The notes under the pieces are model-generated. The model was not told the DNA's origin, ran no database searches, and saw nothing but the letters and a program-made list of their open reading frames with translations. A DNA stretch of 64,000 nt from Enoplosus armatus (taxonomy: Eukaryota; Chordata; Actinopteri; Centrarchiformes; Enoplosidae): NCBI RefSeq assembly GCF_043641665.1, contig NC_092180.1, forward strand, positions 5,729,391 through 5,793,390, in the 5' to 3' direction. Below, in pieces: positions 50,416-60,064 of the stretch (the first letter of the stretch is position 1; every line of letters starts with the position of its first letter). The translations under genes were made by a program, and so were the position numbers.

Positions 50416-50723
50416 ACACTCAGATGCCAGTTTATTGGGTACACTTGTTAGAGAGATATTGATTTTATGGTCATTTAGGAGGATGTAGTTTATGGTGCTG
50501 ATGAAGTATAATGCATTATACTGACAGGTGTTTCTATTATTCTATACTTATTGACATAAACATGGTGGACAAAATATTAGAAACGCTGACCATAAAAAGT
50601 GAATCAACACCTCTTTAACACAGAACGTTATAAGCTGCATGAACGGAGGATTTATTGCAGGAATGTTGTGTTTAAGTACATTAGTATTAAATAGATATAT
50701 CTTATAAGTTGGCATCTGAGTGT
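50416..50723 (+). mobile_element. MITE with 14-bp perfect terminal inverted repeats
   Basis: ACACTCAGATGCCA (50416-50429) is exactly reverse-complemented at 50710-50723 (TGGCATCTGAGTGT), bounding a 308-bp element. Inside the left end, 'gtttattgggtacacttgtt' follows. The interior ('gaggatgtagtttatggtgc', 'cataaacatggtggacaaaa', 'ttagaaacgctgac') matches what I remember of a widespread fish repeat with ends of this kind. No transposase is encoded. A target-site duplication could not be fixed by eye. The minus frame 50548-50823 starts outside and runs into it and is not a gene. Confidence 0.85.
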
Positions 50724-50949
50724 GTTTATAAATGCATGTATTGATGTACAAAATGTACAAAAATTGTTTTGCATTCCTCACCCGATACATCTCTGACACC
50801 TGAAAGTTGGGAAACACTTGCAAAGTCTTCAGAACAAGTGAGTAAGAGGACCTTGAGTTGAGATTGTTTTGTCAGCTGCTGTTTCCAAGGTCAAGAATGA
50901 ACCGTCAACTTTTGAGCTATCACGGACGAGTTAAGTCAGAATTAATGGA

Positions 50950-50994
50950 GGGGAAAATGTTTTTGCAGCAGGGACCTTGTGAGACCTTGTGTGA
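50950..50994 (+). repeat. Duplicated 24-mer, copy 2
   Basis: Direct-orientation copy of 49640-49663. 'gagaccttgtgtgaa' follows, as in copy 1 with a small insertion. Confidence 0.85.
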
Positions 50995-51368
50995 ATATTA
51001 TTGGAACAGTTTGACATTTTCTAAATAAAGAAAATTCTGGCAAACATACAGATTTACTGACGTTACTAAGAGATTGTATGAGTTTCATTAAGTTCTTGTT
51101 TAGCTTTCATGCACTGTATGTACTAACAGTTAATATACTGTTGGAGGGCTGATTCGTGGTAACTGTAATGCTCCTCTTCCAGGTTTTTAATGCAGTTTTG
51201 CAGTGGATTATTCCCTGTATTTTGACATTTAAATCTCTTACCAAAGTGTTAGCCGATAAGAAAATACTCAAAGATTTTCCTGGTTTCCTGGTTAAGTTAT
51301 TTTGTTATTTTAAAAATGCAAATATAGTCTAACACTTGAGGAACAACCTAAAAGGTACATGAACTTTA
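50995..51368. other. Non-coding spacer
   Basis: AT-rich. Nothing recognised. Confidence 0.45.
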
Positions 51369-51720
51369 GTGTCACAGCGGCCGCCTCAGTTGTTTTTATT
51401 TTGCTCAGTCTGCCCCTCTGTCCCTTCTTCCAGCCACTTCACACCTCCCAAAGACCTGTCGTTCTCCACCTGTCCACCAGATGTCCTCGGACTTTCTCAC
51501 AAATCCTGTTCACCTGACTCCCACATTCATTTGCTCACCTGTTCACATTGCCAAATCAACCCCACCTGCTGACTCACCCGCCCCTCATTATCTCGCCAGT
51601 CCTTTAGAATAGAACCAGCTCACCAGCCCTTTCCCTTGCCAGCCATTTATACCTGTTCCTGTTTTTCTGTCTGATATCTGCTGTCTGTGTTTTGATCTGG
51701 GATTACTTTCTGTTTATAAG
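51369..51720 (+). mobile_element. Probable LTR fragment (gypsy-like)
   Basis: A pyrimidine-rich plus strand has repeated CACCTG, 'cctcattatctcgccagtcc', a TATA-like 'catttatacctgttcctg' near 51647-51664, and CTG/TCTG-rich text after it. This is the same layout as the LTR-like segments at 24960-25260 (minus) and 58774-59251 (plus). It lacks a visible internal region and is probably a solo LTR or fragment. The frame 51369-51572 is a by-product of its C/T richness. Confidence 0.45.
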
Positions 51721-53584
51721 GCAGTTTTTTTCCTTCTTTGTTTTTTTCTCACACCCCAAAACACTGATCAACATCCATTCATTTATTTACAGTTTGACAA
51801 TGAACTTGCAGAGATGTTTGCTCGAGATATGTACTGAAATTCATTTCTGCTCTTGTCTTTATGTTATTGTTGCGAGGCCATAGACTCAATCTGAAAGTCT
51901 GTGCTTCGTTATAACACAACAGTAACAATGATTTCCACTGCAGTGGATTACCTACAGTTCAATTCAGCTCATTCAAGTTTCAAGGCTGTGCAAGGTGATT
52001 GTCACGCCTTTACAGAAATGCAATGCAAACTACTGGTTGCCGTGGGGAAAAAAAATCACAAATCCATACAGCATAGATTGTTGTGGAAAGTCGTCAGCAG
52101 TAATGTAAAGTATATCTGACTTGTAGTAAATGGGCTAAGACATGCACAAACTCAGATACGGTCCTTTACAGTAACACAGGCAGATTTTACTCTGCAAAGA
52201 ATGGACCCCACACACTCAATATGCCACAGGACACTTGCTGAACTGCACAAATATCATGAATAGAATAGTAAAGTTTGTTATGGGGTTTGTAGCATGAATA
52301 TTTCCCTATCTCACAGGGGACAAGGGACCAGCGTGTTCTATATAGTCACATTTCTCGTCTCAAGAGGAAGGAAACAATAACATTCTTACCACGCCCTGCA
52401 ATGATGAAGATAGTGATTCATATGATTCACTGGAAGTTTTCACATTGCAGCCAGAGTGCTTTGCAATAGATGAATTATTAATAGACCATAACAATAAAAG
52501 GCAAAATACAACAACTCATAAGTACCAGAGAGAAACTCTCAAAACAGTAAAACACAGTGGAACAAGCTGAACATTCAAAGTCAGGCAAACATGGTTGGAA
52601 TAACAGCAGTCTGGCAGTAGATCAAAAAACAGACAAAAGACAGGAATACAATCATGAATAATCAATACAATAAACTTAGAAAAAAAAAAGAGAGAGATGA
52701 GACATAACCTCAGAGGATGCAGCATTAACACCGTCACCACTGCCTGCTTTAAGTACCTGCATGGACAGTAGGTTGACTCAGCGATATGTGCAGGTTAAAC
52801 AAACTTAAACACATTATCATTACTTTGGATCTTTTAATCTGTTATCTTGGTCGACAGCTGTTACACAGCACAAGTCTCTGTATCAAACAGGACCATGCAG
52901 TGGACACTAGTCAGTATCAAACTGATGAATGAAAGTATGGAGGTGTAATAACTCTGCTACCCGCCTTGTATCCAAACAGCCCCGGCGCCGAAAAGTTCAT
53001 GAAATGAGCACTGTGATGTGAAACTCAAATACATGAAAAGTGATAGAAATTGTCCCATCACTAAAGGATTATTTGAGGACAGGACAAGGAAACACAATGG
53101 TCTAAAACTAAGATGATGGATGGAAGAGGACCATTGTGTCGGTGGTAGAGAGGCAGATGTATTTTTCCTGCAAAAAGTGTTTTCCCCGACTTGTCAACAG
53201 GATTTTCAGTAAAAAAACTCAACCTCATGTCTCTTCTGGAGCTCCATACAACTCATCTAAGACAGACCAATTTAAATCGATGTAAGCGGAGCATGTTTGC
53301 TGGTACTGACATGGCCACAATCTATCGTACAACAATTATAAAATGATTCCTTGTCAAGAATGCAACAGCAAGTGCGAGCCAGAGGGGTAGTCACAATAAA
53401 ATGTCATTTCTTTTAGACGGCCTGGCTGCCTCACTGTCGTCTAAAAGGAGGATATTTGGGACAGGATTGCTGAAAAATGTAGGGATATCAATTATGGCAG
53501 CCCAGTGTTTATTCACAGACGTTCATTGCCAATGTGGCAAGTTGTCCTTTATGTAGCAAGGCAGAGAGTGTATACAAGGTTCAG
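51721..53584. other. Non-coding sequence
   Basis: It includes the exact 14-bp palindrome TCCACTGCAGTGGA at 51934-51947 and A runs near 52681-52689. No gene is recognised. Confidence 0.5.
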
Positions 53585-53720
53585 GGTGGCGGCTGGGCAT
53601 GTAGCGTGTCTGCCTTTACAGTAATGTAGGAGTCTGGAGTTTGCATCCTGTAATAGGCCTGCTATTAATGTTTGCTTTTTCTTAACTGTAACTGTAATTG
53701 TAGCTGCCTTGTGCAGACAT
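53585..53720 (+). mobile_element. tRNA-derived SINE relic
   Basis: 'ggcggctgggcatgtagcg' (box-A-like) and, about 30 bp later, 'ggagtttgcatcctg' (box-B-like) have the spacing of a tRNA-type polymerase III promoter. A T-rich, low-complexity stretch 'cttaactgtaactgtaatt' follows. Several invariant tRNA positions are altered, so it is a SINE remnant and not a tRNA gene. Confidence 0.45.
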
Positions 53721-53902
53721 TATTGTCAACTGTCATTGGATGTTTAGCAGAATCTTTCGATACTGACTTTCAGTCTAGTAATAGGATTGGTTAAGACACG
53801 TCCGTTTCCCAGAAAGTTAAAACATGGAGAAAAAAAAGCTTTGAAGCTTCTTGTTTAATGATCTAATTGTAAAATAGGAGCAACACCATCAAAATTCAGG
53901 TC

Positions 53903-54103
53903 TTTGAAAGGTACCATGTGGAATTTGGTAGCACTAAAGAGCAATGTTTTTACCAGCGGCTGCCCATTTTGTTTGTGTCTAATGCATGCATACATTTCCA
54001 TGCCAGTGCTTTCATACTATGAATGCACCAGCAAAGGTAAAGAGGAAAAACACTGCACGCTAGCAAACATGGAGGTAAACAATGCAGTTTTCAAAACGTA
54101 AAA
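53903..54103 (+). mobile_element. Short DNA element, relative of 16728-17014
   Basis: Block order matches the element at 16728: 'ctttgaaaggtaccatgtgg', then a 'gcatgcatac' region, 'catgccagtgctttcatact', a GCTAGCAAAC block and 'aggtaaacaatgcagttttc'. It is diverged throughout and has no coding capacity. The frame 53904-54101 coincides almost exactly with the element and should not be read as a gene. Confidence 0.55.
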
Positions 54104-54958
54104 AAAACAAAAACAGTGTTACAGTGGCTTTGTTTATGATGTACATGAAAACTCCACAAGGTACCTATAGTACATGAAAAACACCAGACAACAACTAGAT
54201 TAAAGTTATTAATATTTTCTGGTGCAAAGGTTCAATAATGTTTGTAAACACAGCCCATATTTATCAGTTACAATTAGTTTTCATCAATGGATCAAACTTT
54301 TCATGCGTGTATGTCTGTGTGAGTATATCAATTTATAGACTGTGTCTTTAATTACAGTAGGTGTATAATTCAATATGGAAAATAAGGTGACAGTGTTAAA
54401 GAGTCCTGATGTTCTTCTCATTTAATTATGACTTTAAACGTAGGAAAACACAACATAAATAAAGCAGTACATGCTCTGCACACTTACTACAGATTCCCCA
54501 TGACGATTTGAAATAAAGACCAGTCTCGTGGAGGCACATTGCTTAAATCTTCTCTCGCCGTAAGCCCAGTTGACACACAGTACATACTGTATGTTGTGTT
54601 TGTATTTCATTCTTATGTTGTTTTCATGTTGATCTGCAAACCAAATGTGATGCCCTGGTTGCTATGGAGATAAAGAGTCTTGGATCTTGGAGAAAGTGTG
54701 TACAAATCAGTCCTGACAGCGGCGTACCACTGGCTGGGTTAGCAAAGCACTCAAGGAGCTGGATACAGATTTAGAATGGAAAGCCTGTGTTTCTGCCAGG
54801 CTGGTGTGCAAAATGTACACTGGAGATGTTGCTTTCTCTGCTCCTCGGAGGCAAAGAGGAGGAGGCTGCATCTTTGTCAAAGGCCAGCGACTAATGGGAC
54901 ACTTTGAACACGAGTGTATGGAGAATGTTAGGGTACAAAAACACCTGATAGTTTGACA
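54104..54958. other. Non-coding spacer
   Basis: No gene. An X-box-like 'ggttgctatggagat' occurs at about 54657-54671. Confidence 0.45.
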
Positions 54959-55603
54959 TTAAAGGTGCACTTATCTTTTCTAGTAACAATGGACCAAATA
55001 ACTATGTGCATTGTTATAGATGTCCCTTATAGTGATTTGCATACAAATAAGTATCACCTGACCCTGCAGTGTTCACTTAACCCCTTAGCATCCATTTTTC
55101 TCCTTTTATTTAGAGGTTTTTAGCAGCTTGTTCCAGCTTTTCAATGAAGGTGGTTAAACTCAAGACTGCATCATCCCGTCAAATGGAAATATTCTAGATA
55201 TGTTCCTCAACATTTTGTACACATTTCTAAAAGGCGAAACCTAAGGCTCTTATCCCCTTTTGGCTGCAAACGCCTCTCTCATCCTTTCCAGACATGAAAT
55301 GTCACTGCACAGCAGGTAGCTCTTTTTTTTGCACAACTATTCAAATAAACCCAGTGTACTCTTCCTGCCCAGGAGGAGAACATAACAAAGAGTGAATATT
55401 GGAAGTAGCTTCATTAGGAAGCTGCAGACACGACTCCAAATGGATGCTAATGTTGCTCTGTTTTAACTGGACGTGTTATAAGCAATTGTTTGCCAACCAG
55501 TTTGCCATAACAACTTTATAAGGTGATACTTTGTCAGATGTTGTATTTACAGCTTGTTGCGCTGCCCCCAGGTGGCCATAAGCAGGATTTAATGCAGCTT
55601 TAA
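54959..55603 (+). mobile_element. MITE-like element with imperfect 13-bp ends
   Basis: The left end TTAAAGGTGCACT and the right end AATGCAGCTTTAA (55591-55603) are inverted repeats matching at 11 of 13 positions. The right half contains 'gatgctaatgttgctctg', 'aaccagtttgcc' and 'ctgcccccaggtggccataa'. Part of that half recurs at 57015-57090. TTAAAGG(T/C)GC-type ends with a GC-rich subterminal block are, from memory, common in fish MITEs. No transposase. The minus frame 55476-55709 crosses its end. Confidence 0.55.
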
Positions 55604-57012
55604 GGACAAATGCAAAGAAAAAGATGACAAAAGCAATACCAGGAGAGAAACAGAATCTACATGCAGCTTCACAGCACAAATCGGATGTCAAATCAATCAT
55701 CATGTTCATTTAGTTCAGTTTAGTGTTCATGTACGTGGCTGATAATGAAATGCATTTAAGATTCTAATGTAAGATTTTAAGATTTTCCTGAAAATATCTG
55801 CTGGGCATCCCAGTGTTCAACAAGACAGAGGAATGCAGATTACAGTACATTTATACATATGAATTGTTTGACTTACTGTAGCTTAGTGTTTGTTATTTGT
55901 TTTGTTATTTTTTAATTAACTATTAAACTTTGACACAGTACCATGATATTTGGGGTTTTTAATGTCATATTATAAAAATGTAATCATTAATTAATTAATC
56001 CAATAATCCATTAGTTGAATTCTTGTATTAAAAATGTTCACTCATTGAACACTTTGTTCCACTGCTGCAACATGAAGGCCCGGTGAATAAACACATTATT
56101 AAAGCAGATTGAAGAGTTCAGCCAGCATTCAGGTCTAGTAGCTCTCACGTAGCTCTCCAAGGTTTATGAAAGCCGTAATAAGGACATGTTTTTCAAGTTA
56201 AAATGGCAATTAGCATGACTCATTTTAGTCTTATTTTGAATATTTTTAAACTGGCACACTGTCCTGAGGGTATGCCACAAATAATTCATGAGTATTCATG
56301 AGCGTTTAATACAGTCGCTCTGAAGCTCTTACTGTACTAAGTGCCATAAATTTAAGGTAAATTGCTACCAGGTTTTGTCCCTTATCATGCTGTTTGTTTG
56401 TAGAGCTGTCGAGCCACTTGAAGTATGCTGATTTATTGACCTCAGGTACATGCAGTTCACTGACAGTGAAAGTGATGTATGGGTACATACTGTGTGTTCG
56501 CCCTCAGTGTCACCTGCACATCAGACACTTCAGAGGTATTTTTGGCAGCTAACTTGTAGCTAATTTGTAGACACTGTGAGTCTCTTTGTAAATGATGTTG
56601 TGTTGCAAGCTGAGGACACGTGGTTACGGATCTACAGAGAAATGCAGAAGTGAGAGGTACATCTATTAAATATAAAACATATACAGATTATACTGGACAC
56701 CCAGGTTGCAGTTGCATATATAATTTATGTATGAAATGCCAAAAAGAAAAAGGAACATTTATACACTTTATGTGGTAATTTACTGTTGCTCACACATTCT
56801 TGAAAAAGGTATGGGATAACAGTGAGAAATGGCCAGATGTTATATATGGTATGTTATACATATGGTATATTATGTTATATGGTAAAATGTGTTTAATTTC
56901 GATATTTCAATAAGGAATTGCAAATATGACTTAACGGAGAGGGGAGTCTGTTTGTTTTCATTTTTACTGTAAATCATTTTTGTATATATAATTGACTGTT
57001 ACATATTTTGAT
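55604..57012. other. Non-coding, AT-rich
   Basis: It contains ATTA-rich runs (about 55988-56000) and an imperfect 'ttatatatggtatgttatac' tandem at about 56838-56885. No gene. Confidence 0.5.
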
Positions 57013-57014
57013 AT

Positions 57015-57117
57015 GACTCCAGACGAATGCTAATGTTGCTCGGTTTCTGCTGTCAGTGTTTACTGGGTGTTCCACTGTCCCCAGTTTGCCAAAAAAAAAT
57101 CAATCTATAGTGCTTTA
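57015..57117 (+). repeat. Partial second copy of the 54959-55603 element
   Basis: GACTCCAGACGAATGCTAAT...CCAGTTTGCC at 57015-57090 aligns with 55432-55506. The segment then reaches 'tagtgctttaat', resembling the right terminus. The left half is absent or unrecognisable. Confidence 0.6.
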
Positions 57118-58773
57118 ATGAAAATAAAAAAATAAGTTACAAAAAGAGGTTGTGGTTTGGGAAAAAGTAGAAGGTATTGAGGGAAACTGAGAAAGACTTA
57201 CAGCTATCAAACAGCACTATTTTCAGCAAATCGAAGTAAATTACTGACTTTTTTCCCAGAGTGTAACTAATGCCTACTTCAGCCTTTCCTCTAGCCTTTA
57301 GTTTTTACACAGTGAGTTATCAAATATAGCCTTGTTCATCAGTCTTTCTGTTGAGTATCACAACCAACCAGGTTTTAATTTACTTCAGCTGAGAGGCATG
57401 TAATTAATTCGCCATAAGCAGTAATGAGTTGCATTGTAATGTAGCATGTAATCACATCCTGCCTAAAGAAAAATTGCCCTGGTGTTTGCCTGTGTGTCTA
57501 GATATACCTGCCTTAAGTATTCTTCTCACTGAAATAGATTCAGCCTCTTCAGTTCCCATTTTGAAGTCCTTGAAAGGCATTTCCTTCCCCTTCTTTTGTT
57601 ACAGAGACATGAATACAGTGGGAAGAAAAAGTAGAAAACAAGGTGCGATTGGTTTGATGACAGCGAGAGAAAAGGGGAAAAGGAGTATCATCCTCTGCAT
57701 TGCAGGCCCCAAATAACTGTGACTGTCCTCGGTGCACTGGGCTGTGGCAGATTTTAATCAGCTCCTCGTCTCAACCACAGCGTGATACGCACCACGGGAG
57801 CGGTGGGACCCAGAGACACAAGCGACTGACGCAGAGGATCTCTTAATGGCACTGAAAGCGGCTAATAATGCAGGACATCAATTATCAATACAGGCATGGT
57901 GTGAACACTGATTGTTAACTGTGTGGCACCTCAAACCACAAGAGCACCTCAATAAAAGTGTATGTTTATTTCCACTCATGCAGGGCGAGTGAAATTATAT
58001 ATTATATATATATATTAGATTTGAAAATAAAACTATCAAACACTAATTAGCTGGAACTGCTTCACGTGAAATGCCTACTGCTGGGGATATGTGGCCACGC
58101 TAGGAGCCATCATGCTCATCTCATCGTGTCAGCAGTTGCTGCAGTGGCTGCTTTGCAATCAGCTCAGAGTGTCGTCTGTGCAGGCCTTTCCCACTCAAGA
58201 CGAGCTTTCAGCATTCAAATGATAAATGGAGGCTGGCTGCTGCCTGTCTCAGACATTTCTTCGAGGGAGTATCAGCAAAGGAATCACAAAGCATCTTGGG
58301 CCATGAACATGGTTCAAGCTGCACTGATCAGCTGACACAGCTACCACCTTCAGCCTGGAAAGTTGCTATGACTAACATTCTAGCAAACGATTACTGCCGT
58401 CACCATGGAAATATGGACTAAAATCTGTTAATTTCATTGGAATTGCCACCATTCATGGATTTGCTCACAAAGGCGAAGTAAGTTAACACAAAGCTTTGGC
58501 ATAGAGTTCGAATTAGTTGAGCTTCGACACTTGTATTTGTGCTGTTGATCACCTGCAAACTGTCTTGGCAGTGCTGACCTTTGAGAGAACAGAGATTTTG
58601 GAGGATTTTATATTAGCTGGTTCGTACCATTCATTTTCACATAATCCTGCTCTGTCAGACCATAAATTGCCCTATGAAAGAGATGCAGCATGGTGACATA
58701 TGATTGAATGGTATCAATTGTATGCACATTATGTACGTTCCCTTAAATTCACTGTCCAGACAATAAGTCACTA
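57118..58773. other. Non-coding sequence
   Basis: It includes a short (TA)n tract at about 57998-58016. The frames 57429-57716 and 58066-58335 (89 codons) have no domain features. Confidence 0.5.
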
Positions 58774-59251
58774 TGTCACCTTTAGCTTCCAGCTGTTTGC
58801 CTCCCTTCAGCCACTCTCTCTCATCCTCAGCCCTCTGCGTGGCTCCGTCTCTGTCCCTGTCTCCAGCCCCTGCTCATTTCCCCCAGGCCATGTTCCTTCC
58901 TCCAACTCCCCAGAGTCAACCTCGAAGCAACCAGATGCCCTCAGACTTTCCCCTGTCGTTCCAGATCCTGCCACTCCCATCTGCCATGCAATCATCTCAT
59001 TCCCCACACCTGAGTTCCCCCACCTATCTCCCTACCTGCACCTCATTCCCTCATCAGCCACTCCCTACATATACCGGTCCACTTCCTTTGTCCTTGTTGC
59101 TATGTTCCTTTCTTGCCTTGTGTTTTGCCTGGCCTGCCTGTTACCTGTCTGCTTAACTGTCTGTAAGCTATTCTGGTCATTAAACCACTAAAGTCATCCT
59201 GCTGCCTCTGTCTACATTTGGGTCCAATCCTGCTTTTCCTGAACCATGACA
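58774..59251 (+). mobile_element. LTR of a Ty3/gypsy-like retrotransposon
   Basis: A C/T-rich block opens TGTCACC (58774) and closes CATGACA (59245-59251), giving plausible TG...CA ends. Inside are 'ccctacatataccggtcc' (TATA-like, about 59064-59081), a T/C-rich leader and 'tcattaaaccac' (CATTAAA, polyadenylation-like, about 59177-59188). The arrangement promoter, transcribed region, poly(A) signal and then a downstream gag-like ATG supports an LTR. The left boundary is the less certain one. The overlapping Pro/Ser-rich frames (58700-59191, 58773-59156) are compositional artefacts. Confidence 0.6.
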
Positions 59252-59269
59252 GTATGCACTGACCAAATA

Positions 59270-59338
59270 ATGGACCCGGTGGATGAGGCAGTTGTATTGA
59301 GCACAAGGAGGCAGCTCTGTCACTGGCGCTCCGGTTAG
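59270..59338 (+). pseudogene. Candidate gag start, truncated
   Basis: An ATG 19 bp after the LTR end opens a 22-codon frame starting Met-Asp-Pro and ending at a TAG (59336-59338). Position just inside the LTR and the acidic start fit, from memory, the beginning of gag in fish gypsy-type elements. The frame is closed early and no nucleocapsid, protease or polymerase motifs follow. It is a dead fragment. Confidence 0.4.
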
Positions 59339-59815
59339 TTTCTTCCAAGCCTGGGATAGCGAAGTGGCTACCTGGATTGGCAGAAGAACTAACCACCACT
59401 CTAGCCTCCTTGTTTGCTAGCATTGAGCTTGCAAGCTCCCAGCCTGCTAGCCTCCATCCTGCCCTCTGCCCTGCTACCAACCAGCCTGCACTCCACCCCG
59501 TTGGCTGTCCCTGCAAAGCCTGAACTCCAGTTGGCCGATCCGGCTGATCTGCAGATCTTAGGTTACCTGCCTCATGCTCTGCTCTCCAGGGGTAGTCCTG
59601 CCCTCTCCTGCCCCCTTCCCTGACTCTAATACATTGATTAATGTCCCCCCTAATACATTGAGGGCAGGGCAGGAGGCCTCCGTCTCCGCCTCTGCCCTGC
59701 CCCCAGGCAATCCCCCTGAATCCTCCTGCTCCACCTCTGCCCAGGCCCCAGACCGTCCACCTGGGGTCTCCTGCTCCGCCCCCGTCCTTCAGTTCCCAGG
59801 CCACTTGCTCTAGAA
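59339..59815 (+). mobile_element. Internal remnant of the LTR element, C-rich
   Basis: Strongly C-rich on the plus strand, with imperfect 'tcctgctccacctctgccc'/'tcctgctccgccccc' repeats at about 59720-59785 and 'taatacattga' twice at 59628-59662. It has no polymerase content although it lies between an LTR and an LTR-tail copy, so the element is either non-autonomous or heavily deleted. The 234-codon minus frame 59100-59804 (Gly/Arg-rich) and the plus frames 59414-59623 and 59574-59813 result from this composition. Confidence 0.5.
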
Positions 59816-59820
59816 TGTAC

Positions 59821-59865
59821 CTGTAAGTTATTTTTGGTCATTAAACCACTAAAGTCATCCCGCTG
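59821..59865 (+). repeat. Partial second LTR copy
   Basis: This segment repeats 59161-59204 at about 90% identity, including the GGTCATTAAACCACTAAAGT core. It then diverges at 'gctg' and never reaches the CATGACA end. It appears to be a scrap of the 3' LTR. Confidence 0.75.
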
Positions 59866-59918
59866 ACTATTTCAAAGGAATTTTGGTGTCCCACTTTCTG
59901 TTGTGAATATGCAGTTTT

Positions 59919-59940
59919 GGGGGGGGGGGGGGGGGGGGGG
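59919..59940 (+). repeat. Homopolymer G22 tract
   Basis: Uninterrupted run of 22 G shortly after the LTR scrap. The exact length is uncertain in any assembly. Confidence 0.96.
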
Positions 59941-60031
59941 TGAGAACAGCTCACACTGAACCATCATCACCAATATCAAGCCAAAGCAACAAGCTAAAAG
60001 AGGCTGTTCACAAACCGCAACACCTTTCATA

Positions 60032-60064
60032 GTTTTAATGTGAAATGTTGTTTCACATTAAAAC
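60032..60064. repeat. Perfect 14-bp hairpin with 5-nt loop
   Basis: GTTTTAATGTGAAA (60032-60045) is exactly reverse-complemented at 60051-60064, loop TGTTG. It is AT-rich, has no T-run tail and is too short for a miRNA precursor. It may be the collapsed centre of a foldback element. Confidence 0.9.

Noticed and set aside
53585..53655. tRNA gene
   Set aside because: Box A and box B resemblances are present, but conserved tRNA positions are altered and stems do not close.
53904..54101. 65-codon plus-strand frame
   Set aside because: It coincides almost exactly with a short DNA element related to the one at 16728, which has no coding role.
58700..59191. 163-codon Pro/Ser-rich plus-strand frame and its 127-codon overlap
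   Set aside because: It lies across a C/T-rich LTR, composition alone keeps the frames open, and two frames overlap in the same DNA.
59100..59804. 234-codon Gly/Arg-rich minus-strand frame, longest in the window
   Set aside because: It is the G-rich complement of the LTR element and its C-rich repeats. It has no domain and runs antisense to the LTR features.
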